This document shows positions 45,429-63,970 of a stretch of 64,000 nt of DNA, piece after piece. The number at the start of each line of letters is the position of its first letter. Within the stretch, counting starts at the first letter, position 1. A model generated the notes under the pieces. The model was not told the DNA's origin. It did not search any database and was given only the letters and a program-made list of their open reading frames with translations. Position numbers and translations under genes: made by a program. The stretch is from Kondoa malvinella (lineage: Eukaryota; Basidiomycota; Agaricostilbomycetes; Agaricostilbales; Kondoaceae): the NCBI GenBank assembly GCA_039545315.1, contig BCIM01000008.1, forward strand, positions 821,286 through 885,285, written 5' to 3'.

Positions 45429-46960
45429 TTACAATCTTTCAGCATCACGCTTGTGGGATCGGATCATGTATTGCGAGTATGCATCATTGGCTCGTCTACG
45501 GAGGCTGGAAGAGCGGCGACGGATGCATTTGCGAGGTGCAGCAGGAGCAGCGTCTTGGGCGGCAGGAGCCTCGACCATGGCCTCCTCCTTCTTTGGCTGT
45601 TCCTTCTTCGCTTCGGGAGTGCTTTGGGCCTTGGGAGCTTCTTGCTCTGGCTCCTTCTTGACTGCTTGCTTTGGTTCGGCTGTCTTCTTTGGCGCGGGAG
45701 CTGCTTCTTCTGTAGCTGGAGCGTCTTCTTGTGGCTTTTTGTCGACCACTTGCTCAACAACCTTCTGAACAACCTTTTTCGCGACGTCCTTCAATGAGCT
45801 GACAGCTGGACCGAGAGCTACGAGATATCAGTCTGGAAACAGCAGCTAAACAGCAGAGCACACATTTATAGCCAGTTATTGTCTTGTGGCTGGTCGCATC
45901 GCCTTTGAGGAACTGTCACAAAGACGTGAGCAAGATCCGAAGGACCTGTTGGCAAATACGTACCAAGCCAGCGTCGTCGGCTGAGGTAGTCAAGCATGAG
46001 CATGAGCGGCGAGAAGTTGCGGGCTAAGGAGGGGCTTACCTTTGTACGCGCCGGGGAACGCGACGCCAGAAGGTAAAGCTTTGTTTCCGTTGCCGGTGAC
46101 GCGAATTTGGGCACAGCTGTCACAAGATCAGGCTAGAATGTACAAGCGACGGCAACCCACTCACCCGATGTACAGCTGGGCGTCGTTGAATCTGTAGGCT
46201 TGTTGTAGAGCTATCGCTTCAGCACGGAAGAGGTAGTCGCCAGCTTCGAGGTCAGGTAGCTTGATGGAGTAGACGCCTATAAAATCGATCAGCTTGGGTA
46301 GAGCTATGTGAAGCATGAGCTACCATCGTTTGCCTTAAGACGGTCAAATGGACCGTTTCCGTTTCCGTCGTCTGGCAGGTCTTCGGAAATCTTGACCCAG
46401 ACTATCCAAGAGTATTAGCCGACATTGACAGCCAAAGGTGCTTGCATACCATCGCCTTTGCCATTACTCTTGGCAGGTGCAGCATAAATAAATAGTGGAC
46501 CCCAATCTTTACCAAAGTCGCATCAGTTATGATACAGGAGGAAAACTGCAGCCAACTAACGTCCAGGCGTCATCGTAATTCCAGCGTAACCCCGGTCATG
46601 CCTCCAGCCAAAGCCAAGTTCTTGACCAGGGGCGACTTCAGCATAAGATTCGGCAGCGACGTCACCGTTCACCCCGCTGATGAAGAATGTATGTCAGCAA
46701 TGCTATATTACGAGATAGTCACCAACCAGCTCATGTCTGGAGAGGAGACATCTAAAACGCCTGCGTTGTTGGCAACCAGACGAACGGCTAGCAGCAAACA
46801 AGAAGGTCCGTGAGCATGCTTTCGCTGTTGGGCTTTCAATTGGCTGACCTTCACCGACACCAAGTGGTTTACCATCAATCTCAAGCCTTTGCATCATGGA
46901 GTGCGCAGAGCACAAGTTGAGAAAGGCCGGGAGGGCCAAAAGAGAAAGAGCGAAAATCAT
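45429..46960 (-). CDS. AA9 lytic polysaccharide monooxygenase with charged tail
   Basis: A secreted copper enzyme that oxidatively cleaves cellulose or related glucans. Signal peptide MIFALSLLALPAFLNLCSA, with cleavage leaving His1 of HSMMQRLEIDGKPLG as the first ligand of the copper brace. The second ligand is the His of MTPGHWGPLFIYAAPA; the axial Tyr lies in QLYIGCAQIRVTGNG. Other AA9 hallmarks: LVANNAGVLDVSSPDMSC, VAPGQELGFGWRHD, WVKISEDL, DYLFRAEAIALQQAY and GVAFPGAYKADDAGL. The gene has many exons, one of only 17 nt (45980-45964), and the second copper His codon is itself split by an intron. After the usual end (YKSLGPAV) comes an extra stretch of about 110 residues rich in Lys, Glu, Ala and Pro, ending in a basic segment; there is no cellulose-binding module. 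Confidence 0.88.
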
Positions 46961-47925
46961 TGTCAAATGAGAGGAATATCTGGTGGATGTGAGTGTGTTT
47001 GCAAATTGAGAGCCGTCGACCTGCGAGAGCTTGTAAACGAGAGTGTACGGTTTGTTGGTAGTGAAGGAAAGAAGTCGCCAAGCAAAATAGCGAAAGGTGG
47101 AATGGGTCAGTGCTCGGAATGTTTGAGAGCGCTGATGTTCACTTTGCGGCAATCTTCAAGTGGTCGACAGTCGAATTGCAGATACAGCATCAGACGCTGT
47201 ACGAGGCTCAAGTGTAACAAGACAGCTTCTTGTTGAGAGGGAGACGGAATCATTCTTCGGAAGGGCAGACAGCTGATAACAAAAGGGCACACGCGCATCC
47301 CTGTAGCGAGGGAAATCGTAGGTGTACTACGGGCACGCTGGACAGGCAGAAAGATCATAACAGGAAGTAGACTTTGCTAGTGTCGGGTGTGCGAGCGCTG
47401 GCTCAGCGACTTCGCCTGCGATGGGCCAGCACGATGGATGCGAGACAGAGTCCAAGCCGTGTGAACCTGACCTCAGACTGACTGGCTGCTTCGTCCGACT
47501 TTGCATGTAGTAGTAGTAGTAGGGGATCCCTTGAATAGGGTCACGCATGACACAAATTTGATCGAGATAGTTTCAGCTTGATCGCAGCTCCTTGCATAGG
47601 CCAGAGAAGGTGTGCGATGCGCACAGCAAGCGCATAGGACATGATGCTCTTTACGAAAGAGCCGCAGTGTGCATTCGTTTGACCGGAAAAGCCTTGATCA
47701 TGCAAATGTGAATGACCGGTGACCCATCTTCCCGGCGTCACTTTTACGGAAGGATTGCTCTTCTCGGTAGGTAGCATACGAGCAAGGTACAGCGACGAAA
47801 CCATCCATTACGATCGTTCATAACAACAAGAAAGTATATACACTAGGCTCGACTCGACCGCTCGAGTCGCTCGAGGCAAGCCAACCTCAGACGATGACTC
47901 CGTCATCCCCTCTTCCGATACACTA
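46961..47925. other. 965-bp intergenic region
   Basis: Lies between the AA9 start and the 3' end of the MFS gene, both minus, so it contains the AA9 promoter. Only short frames of fewer than 90 codons are present, none convincing. It holds a short GTA microsatellite, listed separately. Confidence 0.4.
47507..47521. repeat. (GTA)5 microsatellite
   Basis: Five perfect GTA units in the non-coding region upstream of the AA9 gene. Short enough to be incidental. Confidence 0.8.
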
Positions 47926-50442
47926 TTAGACAGCCTGTCCATCATGATCCTTGCCTCCGACAGCCGCAGCAGGAGCAGCATCCAAAGGTCGTTCGGTATG
48001 CCATGACATCTGACTTGCGACCGACTTGAGAAAGAAGACACAGACCATAGCTAACACCGTGAATGGTATGATCGCGGCCCAGCCAACCCTATAGGCGCCC
48101 GCGTAGACCTCTCGCGATACCTTCGTAGCTGCTGAGATGACTGCTTCGCTTGCTCCGGGTACAGTATCGAATGGTAGACCTTGCGAGAATGCAGCAAGCA
48201 GACCTTCGACTGATGATTCTGGTAGACCAGCTGCCACAGCCGCTGAGCCTACTTGCTCAGGATAGCTACAGCACACGATCAGATTGGAAAGTCAAAGTTG
48301 GACATTAGCTCACGATTCTAGCTTTGAGGTGATTACAGTTCCCACTGGAAGATGGTCAGACAATTCTCGACCATAAGAGCAAATACAAGGTGACGTACTG
48401 ATAGCGGAGCCAAAAGCTCCTCCTATAGCACGTGCTGAAAAGGACAGACCAGTAGCAGTGCCCAGGAGAGCTGGTGGTCTGTTCAGATTGATCAGTCATG
48501 TCGCCAGCAATGCACCGTACTGACTCACGCGGTAAATTGGATCAAGGCAGGGATGAGCGTAAGAGGTCCGGCTGTAAAAGATGTCAGACTTGGACACGCG
48601 TGGCATGCTATGATCTTACCTTGGCCGAAACCAGCTAGAATGTTGAACAGCCAAAGCTGAAGTTTCTTGTCCAAAGCCGAAGGATTGATCGTAGCATACG
48701 CAATGCAAGCGCCCAAGAAGGATGCGAAAGATACTTGTAGAGGAGTGACGAGATCTTTACGCTTGGTTGCCCCTGAAGCTTGAATGAGCAAAGTCCAGGC
48801 GAAAGATCGGAATGACCCACAGTAAGTCAAGATTGCGCTGCCTAGCAGACCAGAACCACCAAACACCAATTGCCTGATCGTGATCAAGAAAGCGTCCGTT
48901 TCAAACCCTAGGTTGAGAACGATCTGATTGGTAAACTGGTTGACTGCCCCGTAAAACAGAAAGCTAGCAAATCATCAGATCTTCGTTCAGGAGTGCGCAA
49001 AGGCTTGATTACCCCTCTACAGCGAAACAGAAAGCAGCGAGCGCAAAGTTCTTGTTCTTCTTGAACAAGACATGATTGATCATACCGCTAAGGACACAGA
49101 GATTAGATCATCCTGTTAACACATACATGTAACGCACTCTGAGCGACCTTTCCACTCGTACAGACCGAAGGCGATGAACATGACTATGCCGACTACCAGC
49201 AGACCCAATACTCGAGCAGATGACCAAGGGTAAACAGCAGGAGCCCAATTCAAAGCAATCAAAGTTAAGGTGGCCGCTCCCGACAGCAGTACTATTCGCG
49301 GCTAGTCAGTACAGGCCGATTCTATGTACAGTCAACTTACAGATGCCGATAGGATCACAGGCCCACAGCAGCTCGCTAAGCGGCATACGAGGTTTGTTGT
49401 TCTTGACTGGACGGTATGCGAGAAGAAGAGAGACGGTAGTCAACACATGCAAGCCGACTTGAATCCTTTTGAGACCTTTTAGACTATAGTTTCGACAGAA
49501 TGAAAAGGCAAAGGCTCACCAGAAGATGTTGCGCCATGAGGAAGTCTTCACAAGGGCTCCAGCCATAGGCCCTCCAGTAAAACTAGCGAGGCCCTATTGT
49601 CGAAATCAAGTCAGTGCTGCTTCCTCAGACGAAGCAGTAAGCAACGCACTCCGCCCATATAGCAGATACCATTGGCAAGACCTCTATAACGAAGAGGCAA
49701 AATCTCCGAAGGGATAGCTTGAACAATAGCGATGGTCGGCAAAGCGAAACCAATAAGTATACTTCCTCCAATCAGCATGTTGATCTACTTCCCACATTAG
49801 CAATGTAACACACACGACACTTTGTACTTACACTCTCAGCTCTGGCGGCTACGACCGCACCAACAGCGGCGAGTATAGGAGGGAGAGCGGCCAAATAGCG
49901 CCTATTGAGCACATCCGAAACGCGACCATAGACCGGCGACAGGACGGATTGAACGAGAACTGGTGCTTGTATGACCCATCTAAAGATGGTGGTTAGGATT
50001 GCTTCAGAGACTACGTCAGAGGAACCAACCCGATGTTCCCAACGTTGCCAAATTGTGCTAGATCTCGAGCAATGAAGGCAATGACTTGAGCGCAGGCAAC
50101 GACAACGAAGACCTGTTGATACTTCAGCGGTAGATCACACCAAGTGAAAGGGACGACTTTACCTGAGCGTAGATGGCAATCACACACGCGCCAACAGCAG
50201 CCCATGATTTCCAGCTAGTCTTGCGGTGTTCATCGTCATCCGAGAAATGCACTTCTCCCGGCACATAATTGTCGGTAGATTTGTTGGATTCGAGCATAGG
50301 AATAGCACGGCTTGACGAGATCGATTAGCAGAAGGACCATGTAGCGACTCGACTCGACTAACGACACATGTTCCGATTCTCCCTTGTCGGCGGCGAAACT
50401 GCTTTGCGCAGGTTTGAGGTCAGGTCTTGCCAGATTGCTCAT
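47926..50442 (-). CDS. MFS transporter, TRI12-like
   Basis: A plasma-membrane drug/proton or siderophore-type antiporter with about 14 predicted helices. Start MSNLARPDLKPAQSSF at 50442, then an acidic N-terminus (NYVPGEVHFSDDDEHRKTSW). Helices include WAAVGACVIAIYAQVFVVVA and the motif-A-like loop SPVYGRVSDVLNRRYLAAL; next come INMLIGGSILIGFALPTIAI and the TRI12 family signature AIPSEILPLRYRGLANGICY, then FTGGPMAGALVKTSSWRN. The C-terminus has the typical lumenal segment YPEQVGSAAVAAGLPESS followed by YRVGWAAIIPFTVLAMVCVF and a charged tail ending at 47926. More than ten short introns; their exact positions were not all resolved. The substrate cannot be told from sequence. Confidence 0.82.
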
Positions 50443-51051
50443 CTTGATTGGTCTTCTTTTGACAGAAGGAGAACAGAAGGACAGTGAATGGGGGGCCAGC
50501 TCGGAGGAGCACCGGATTGCTATCCAAATTTAGTCACCGAAAGCATGTAAGAGCCAGAATGGTACAAGCGCGTGCGATCGAGAAGTGAAAGTCTGCCTTT
50601 ACGAGCATCTTCAGGCTTGTACAATAGGGGCAGTAGTCATAGAAAGCAAAGAGTTGATAGCACAACGCACAGAAAGCGAGCTAGTGTGGATGTAATTGAC
50701 TTTTCTTGTCAGATTGCCATCCAGACAAGATTATGTACAGTAAAGAAGCACAGGACACGAACTTGCAGCAGAGAGCTGCCGCGCGCGGGCAGCGAGGTAC
50801 ACTTTGGGGAACAACATCCATCGCAAGTCGCACGAAAAGTCGGGCAGCTTGCACACCATTGAGCGACACCCTATGTCGATAGTTCTGGCAGCACGGGCAC
50901 GCAGAAATAGTAAAGTGGTCGCAGCTGGGAGAGATTCAAGCGAGCGGCTAATCTTGTCGACTTCTTATCGGAATCGCTGTTGCTCTCCGACTGCGATCGC
51001 CCTTGTAAATACCTTGTCTACGTCGTTACACAGCACACAATACAATACGCC
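50443..51051. other. Divergent promoter region
   Basis: 609 bp between the MFS transporter and the hydroxyacid oxidase start codons. Open frames entering it from the oxidase side are artefacts of an upstream in-frame ATG (50804). A G/C run (CGCGCGCGGGC, near 50779-50790) is the only composition anomaly seen. Confidence 0.4.
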
Positions 51052-52429
51052 ATGGCAGCTGCACCTCACGATCTCCAATGTCTGTCTATCGCCGACCTGG
51101 AAGAGCTGGCAAGGGAACGAATGGACAAGCAGACCAGAGACTACTACAACGAGTAGGTCATTACCTTGGACAACATCTGATCTCTTGCTGATTTCAACTC
51201 ACAGAGGCGCTGACAATGGCTCGACGCTCGCTGAAAACATGTCTGCCTATGACAAGTACAGAATCCGCCCAAGAGTCTTGAGAGACGTCAGCATCATAGA
51301 TACTACAGCTTCGATCTTTGGTTTCCGCAACGCTATGCCTTGTGGTGTTGCACCTACCGCGATGCAGCGTTTGGCACATTCCGATGGCGAACTAGCGACG
51401 GCCAGAGCTTGCAAGAAAGCTGGTGTTGCGATGGGCTTGTCCTCCTTTGCTACGACTACTCTTGAAGATGTCGCTACCGATCTAGGCAAAGAGACGCCTT
51501 GTGTCTTGCAGTTGTACCTCTTTGAGGAGCGAGAACATTCAAAGAAGCTGATCGCAAGAGCAAAGAAGGCTGGTTACAAGGCGGTCTTCTTGACGGTGGA
51601 TACGCCAATGCTGGGTCGACGCAATATGGAGATCAGAAATCAGTTCAAGTTGCCTGCCCATCTCAAAATAGCCAATTTCGATGAAGATTCATCCAGCGAG
51701 GCAGCGGCGAGCATAATGGATGGAACCATGAGCAGCAAGCCAAAGAAGAAGAACAGTACATCAGGGTATACAGATGGGACAAAGCGAGTTGCTCCAACCG
51801 GTCCTATCACTTTTCATTCTCATGCCGCCAACCCGACCTTGTCATGGGAACGGGATATCGATTGGTTAAAGAAGGAGTGTGGAAAAGATATGCAAGTCTG
51901 GGTCAAAGGAATCGCTACTGGAGAAGACGCTCTTCTAGCTTTGCACCATGGCATTGACGGCATCGTCGTTTCTAATCATGGTCAATTTCAGTCAAGTCGT
52001 GACGAGCTAGTACTGATTGCTTTATTCAGGCGGAAGACAGCTCAATGGAGCGCTTGCGACATTGGATGCATTGCCAGAAGTTGTCGCTGCAGTGAAGGGA
52101 AAGATTCCGGTTCACGTAGACGGTGGCATCCGCACCGGCACCGACGTGTTCAAAGCTCTAGCGTTAGGGGCGGACTTTTGCTGGATCGGCAGACCTGTGT
52201 TGTGGGGTTCGTTCTTCTTTATTTTGGCGAAATTGATCTCAGGCTGATGTTGAGCCTAGGTTTGGCATACAAAGGTCAAGAGGGTGTCGAGCTATGTTTG
52301 AGGTTATTGGCGGACGAGTTCAAGCTTTGCATGGCGCTTGCAGGTGTGACCAAAATGGAGGAGATCAATCAGGATTACCTCGTCCAGCTGGACAAGAGTG
52401 GTTTTGTGAGGAGGATGAGCAAGTTGTAG
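51052..52429 (+). CDS. Peroxisomal FMN-dependent 2-hydroxyacid oxidase
   Basis: A TIM-barrel flavoenzyme of the glycolate oxidase / L-lactate dehydrogenase family that oxidises 2-hydroxyacids to 2-oxoacids. Exons 51052-51152, 51205-51980, 52030-52206 and 52260-52429 total 1224 nt, 407 aa. FMN and catalytic motifs: [88 protein letters not shown] (catalytic His with Arg) and [21 protein letters not shown] loop insertion of about 30 residues rich in Lys/Ser/Thr sits near residue 205. The chain ends RRMSKL, so the last three residues form a canonical PTS1, placing the enzyme in peroxisomes, where a catalase could remove the peroxide. The third intron uses a GTTCGT donor. Confidence 0.92.
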
Positions 52430-52595
52430 ATATTGTATATCGTGAGAATAAGATGGATTAGGTGTCCAGCAAGCCAAACGAGGCTTTTCCACATAATGTT
52501 ATTGTAACATGGATTCGACTACTTTGTTACAAGTCCACAATGCGGCGCAATATCTACATAGCTACACCATCAACAATTGATTGCGCATGCCCTGT

Positions 52596-54514
<1,919 letters not shown>

Positions 54515-54599
54515 TCAACTCATGTGGGTCCCCGATCACGCCTTGCGCTGGTGAACAGATCACAAGTGTTTTGAAATTCTTGGAAAGTGGTGCACATCC

Positions 54600-54605
54600 G
54601 AGTCA
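54600..54605. promoter_or_regulatory. TGACTC core, candidate Gcn4/Cpc1 site
   Basis: GAGTCA on the plus strand (TGACTC on the minus) lies 47 bp upstream of the ARO1 start, inside the promoter shared with MET17. Gcn4/Cpc1-type bZIP factors bind TGACTCA-like sites in fungal amino-acid genes. A six-base match is weak evidence by itself. Confidence 0.35.
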
Positions 54606-54651
54606 AACTTTACTCTGTCTTGAACGGAAAGGCTAAGACCGCTGCTCCAGA

Positions 54652-59746
<5,095 letters not shown>

Positions 59747-60070
59747 AAAGGAAAAATGGTGTAAATAGCAGACTGGGGGCAGAATATTGGTAATTTATGA
59801 CTGGTATCGATACTGCTACTTCAACATCGCAAACCAACTGCCTGTACAATTCAGCTACCATCTCCGTCTATACCGGCGATCTCTTGACTTTGGGTTGAGC
59901 CCCCCACACCGCTGGAAGTCCAGCTTAAGTCTGGCAAGCACGAGGACCTGTTGCATGGATGAGCGAACGCGCACTCGCGAACGCTATGGCTTACTGAACA
60001 TTGCGCCGACCAAAGTGGACTCAGGCGAGCCAATGATATCTCACATTTCCGCTCAGCCATACCAGCTTAA
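59747..60070. other. Convergent 3' intergenic region
   Basis: 324 bp between the stops of ARO1 (plus) and the PXA gene (minus). It should hold both terminators and 3' UTRs. No further gene seen. Confidence 0.4.
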
Positions 60071-61413
60071 TCACACCAGCTGGCCATTTTCATTGCCGGC
60101 AAGCGTCAACTCCGGAAACAACCTGCATATAACCACTTCCAACACTTCAAGCACCAACACCACGTTACATTCCCAAGTCCCAAGCGGATCCAAAATATCT
60201 TTCGCTATCACCAGCCTCCTTTTATCTTTCGACTCGTCCAATACAAGCAATTCGACCAAGCGCTGAGGTATCCGTGCAGCTAGTAATGTCTCCGCTTGCT
60301 CTTTCAGGAGGGCTTGGTCTTCTATACTGGGATCGGGGATGGAAGGCGCGGGATGACCGTCTGGAAAGAGTGTGTGCTCTGCTATGGAGAGGATTTTGGA
60401 CAGATTGGCTGGGTTCAGGTCCGAAGTGAAAAGTTGGCGAATAAGGCTGAACTCAGAGTCAGAGGAGCAGTACGAGGGAGACAAAAGTCATACCGATCGA
60501 TAGAACCGCTGAATACACCAGACATGATTTCTGAGAACCAAAGACCTTGTCGGACGATAGGCCGTTCTTCTGCTCGAAAGATGGTCGCGCCTACTTTTAT
60601 GGCCGCTGAAGTGAGATCTGGACCGGAAGGCGTCGAGCTGAAAGGACTGAAGGAAGAGAGAAGAGATGCAGCTTGCGATAAGGTGCTGGATACTCGAGCG
60701 AAGAGAGAAGGCGGAGGTGAAGCAGTAGATTCTGGGATAACGACGTGATCTGGGTTGGTCGCAAGAAGCTTGATCAGGATTGTATGGATGAACCAAGGTT
60801 GAGACAGCTTGGTAAAGAGGTTGCCGCAGACTACATAGATGAGGACTTCGCGAATAATGGTGCGCTCTGATTCTGCTGCATGGTCTTGAGGCGGAAGTAC
60901 AGCCTTCAGAATCCCTTCCACCATAGCAATCATGTATGGCGCGGATACTAGGGGAAGCTTTGGATCCACTTTGCATGTTGAAGCAGGCCTGATAGCGATG
61001 TGTGGATGAAGCGAATGAAATAGCTCTGCGAACGACAGCAGACCACCGGCCGGTGTCCCTGCCCGTTCTTCTGCAGTCCGGTAGTCCTTGTAGTGTTTCT
61101 GCAAAAGCTCTGGAATGTCTGCGAGCACCAAAGCGGGCAAGTCCAAATCCTTGACATGCTCTTCTAGCCGAGCAACGACATGGCTGACGATGCGCGTGAC
61201 CTCTTGAAAGAATGTTCTGTCTCTTGTGAGACGCTGATAGAAGATCAACACATATTCCCTGCAGATCAAAGCGACGAGGTTCCAGATTCGTTCGTTGACA
61301 TGATCATCGAATGTTATGTCTTGCAGCAAAGAGGGCACTGGAGTCGCACCCGGAAACAACAACTTCAAGGCAGACTGCTCTGTTGCCTTTGCTGCCATTG
61401 GCCTTGCGAACAC
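60071..61413 (-). CDS. PXA (PX-associated) domain protein
   Basis: Two exons: 61413 to about 60492, and about 60446 to 60071. The intron (GTATGA...GTTCAG) restores SIDRLIRQLFTSDLNPANL. The N-terminal half is a PXA domain, the helical module found next to PX domains in some sorting nexins: VNERIWNLVALICREYVLIF, RDRTFFQEVTRIVSHV, DLPALVLADIPELLQKHYKD and FHSLHPHIAI. The family includes fungal endosome/vacuole or ER-contact proteins. There is no PX or RGS domain, so it is a stand-alone member, about 430 aa, similar in layout to S. pombe Pxa1. The middle has a Ser/Pro-rich amphipathic stretch (SSTLSQAASLLSSFSPF), and the C-terminus a final helical pair. Lipid or membrane targeting is inferred. 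Confidence 0.75.
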
Positions 61414-61744
61414 ATCAACGAATGGGTCTGAGCGCGTCGAGCGAGACGAAGTTCAAGACAAGAGGCTCTCACGATCTTACAGTAACAGCACTTGGGCAAC
61501 CGCCTGCAGGAAATGTATAGCGCGTCTGGTGTCTCCCTTAACATGCTTATTCCTTTTGGATTGCGACCACGCTTCAGGCTGTGAAGCATCAAGTACGTCT
61601 TGGATCGCCGCGAGGCCTTCTTACCTCGTCTAGGCTACGTCCTGCTATTCTGAATTTCAAAGCAATCTTGTCCACCAACGAGCTTGTATACGTTGCAAGT
61701 CAAGGCTTTTTCATCTGTTGCCGTAACAAGCAACTCGACGCAAG
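61414..61744. other. Divergent promoter region
   Basis: 331 bp between the PXA gene and the following plus-strand gene. Open frames here are continuations of shadow frames and are not counted. Confidence 0.35.
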
Positions 61745-63419
61745 ATGTGGTTGATTCGGTTTCTCTGCTATGTCATGGGCATCAGTTCGGATTCTTCACC
61801 TGAAGCACAATCTCGATCTCGCTTGAATTCACCAGTCAATCGCTTGGATTCTCCCATCAAACCAGTCAGCACGGGCAATCTCATCTTCCGAAGCGTTCTC
61901 AACTACCACAAATCATGGCCTGCGATACAAAGACCATCAGGACATTCGCTAATGATGATCGATATCGTCGCCGGGACCCGCTGTGCGTTTCGCAAATGGC
62001 TTTATTGACTGTATTGATGAGCGTTTAGTATTTCACGCTCGAAACGATTCACTCTCACCTCCACCATTCAATGACTGGATATCACTCAACGCTGAATTGT
62101 CTCTCGTCTGCATTCGACCTCTGTCCGGCGATATCTACTTATCGACCTATGAAATACTCAAGCCGCTTCGGATGGCCTCGTTCGACGGGCGAGCAGGCTT
62201 GGAGAGGCCACAAGTATACGCAGACTGGAGATCTGCTCTTATACGGCAGCACCGGCTCGGACACTTTCAGGTCTCAATACTGCGAGGCTACGAATTGGTG
62301 CGAATGGGCAATAAAGCACAGTATGGATGGGATATACCGCTATGAGATGGACTCGTGGGTAGAGGTTGCAGATTAGTGTCTATTGAGCTGACGTACTAAG
62401 GCAGTGATATCATCCTGTGCGACTGGAACAACCCAAAGATTAAATTGGTAGATCACTATTCAGTCGAAAAAAGACAGAATGTCAGCGAAGAAGCGTGGAA
62501 GAAGGTTGCATTCGAAGACTGGTGGGCGTTAAACCGACTCCAGAGCTTCCATGCTACAAGTCCACCTAGACAACTCGTGCCGGACTGGTCAACTTTCGTC
62601 TCTTTCGATCACCCTGCCTTGCATAGTCTCGATACGTCTCGCCGGAATCAAATAAATGGTCAATACTCCCTCGTTGATGCTAGCCAGAAGGATATCGCAA
62701 TGGTCAGAGATTGGGTTAAAGAAGCATCTGAGCGCCGCAAGGGCAGGGACGACATCGACTGGTCTATTGTGGTGGAACGTATCGTAGCGCACTACCGACC
62801 GATACTATCCGAGTTACAGGCTATCCTATCTGTCACAGAAGCTCAGCAAGCTTCTCGCTATCAACGGCTGCTCAACGACCTGGCAATGACCGCCGCAAAC
62901 ACAGCAGATGGAAGAAGCAAGTGCGAGCTGATGTTCATGCCTACAATGAAGCAGCACGATAGCTCATCGAAGACCTTGTTACAAGTATCGGTCGGCGAAG
63001 TTCTGCGGCAGCTCTGCACACTTGGACCGCGCTTACAACAAATCCCTCTTTCCAATCTGCAGATAGCTCGGCAACACGTATACGAGCTAATCACATGGCT
63101 AGATTGGCCAGAAGAATATCGTTGCACGGAAGTCTGTAAAAGCAATGTGTGCGTTGCTCTTTTCGGGCCTTTGATGAATACTGACACCCGTATGAAGGAG
63201 TTCTGTATGATTACTACCAATGTTGGTAATCCTGTTCCACAATGCCAAAGCTATGAGAGAGTCGCGAAGCCGAAGGACGGGGATCCAGGCTATCCCAGGC
63301 ATAGTTTGAAGTGTGAGTGATGCCGCTCTTCCCTTCACTTGATCCGATTCGATGCTGACACGATGCTGACACGCATAACAGTGGTTCCAGATACGTGCGA
63401 GGCCATCGTACGTGCATAA
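61745..63419 (+). CDS. Unrecognised multi-exon protein
   Basis: I do not recognise a family. The start is set at 61745, with an ATG at 61775 (MGISSDSSPEAQSRSR) as alternative. A probable first intron (donor near 61865, acceptor 61929) keeps frame. A middle exon carries the well-ordered motif TGDLLLYGSTGSDTFRSQYC followed by WCEWAIKHSMDGIYRYEMDS. After an intron ending at about 62404 comes a long exon beginning DIILCDWNNPKIKLVDHYS. It is helical, with Cys residues toward its end. The last intron (donor 63315, acceptor 63381) gives the C-terminus LVPDTCEAIVRA with stop at 63417-63419. Junctions around 62000-62160 and 62376-62404 could not be made canonical, so this may include sequence damage. 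Confidence 0.5.
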
Positions 63420-63970
63420 GAGCTGCCTGCCCTGTCCTATTTGCCGCTTCTTACACGGTTTCTTTGATCTTTTCTCGATGTCTGCCTCTTCTTCAAACCT
63501 ATGTCAATCTACGACGATGGTTTTCTCTTCTGTACTTGGAAAGTCTTGGTCTTCTGAAACCGCAGAGAAGCCTAAATCCATCTGGTTGTCTGAAGCTGTC
63601 CGTGCATCATCGGAGCTGCTTTGCCAGGACTTGCGTCTCGATGACCGAAGGCTGCTAGTCTACTATAACATGTCAGGCTGAAAACGTTACGCAGTCTATG
63701 CCGCCGTCGCAGAAAGCGTCAGGTCGTTCCCTTTGTTTCGCCGTTTCCCGCTGCGTCTTAACTTCCGGCTGGTCTGTGCGTGCGATGCACTTGGTCTTGG
63801 CCTGGTCTTGGCCGCGGTGCAAGCTGTACAAAGCTATGTAAGCCATGCATCCGTCCGCATATACAAGCCCGGAATTCAGCCTTTTTGACATCTTCCATAT
63901 CTTCTCCCATCACTACTTTCCTCTCGAGCATCCTTATCCAGCTCTGCCATTCTCTTTGCTTTACCACATC
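63420..63970. other. Intergenic region and promoter of the last gene
   Basis: 551 bp after the preceding stop. Overlapping frames at 63395-63681 and on the minus strand have no domain support. The 80 bp before 63971 are C/T-rich, as in other leaders in this window. Confidence 0.4.

Noticed and set aside
45321..45797. 158-codon plus-strand Leu/Phe/Cys-rich frame resembling a membrane protein
   Set aside because: Antisense of the Lys/Glu/Ala tail of the AA9 gene; its hydrophobicity is a by-product of the complementary codons.
50804..51051. N-terminal extension of the hydroxyacid oxidase from an ATG at 50804
   Set aside because: Eighty extra residues lack any similarity to the family; the ATG at 51052 gives the normal N-terminus and the frame upstream is chance.
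60296..60748. 150-codon plus-strand frame
   Set aside because: Antisense to the PXA-domain gene; no domain and no promoter context.
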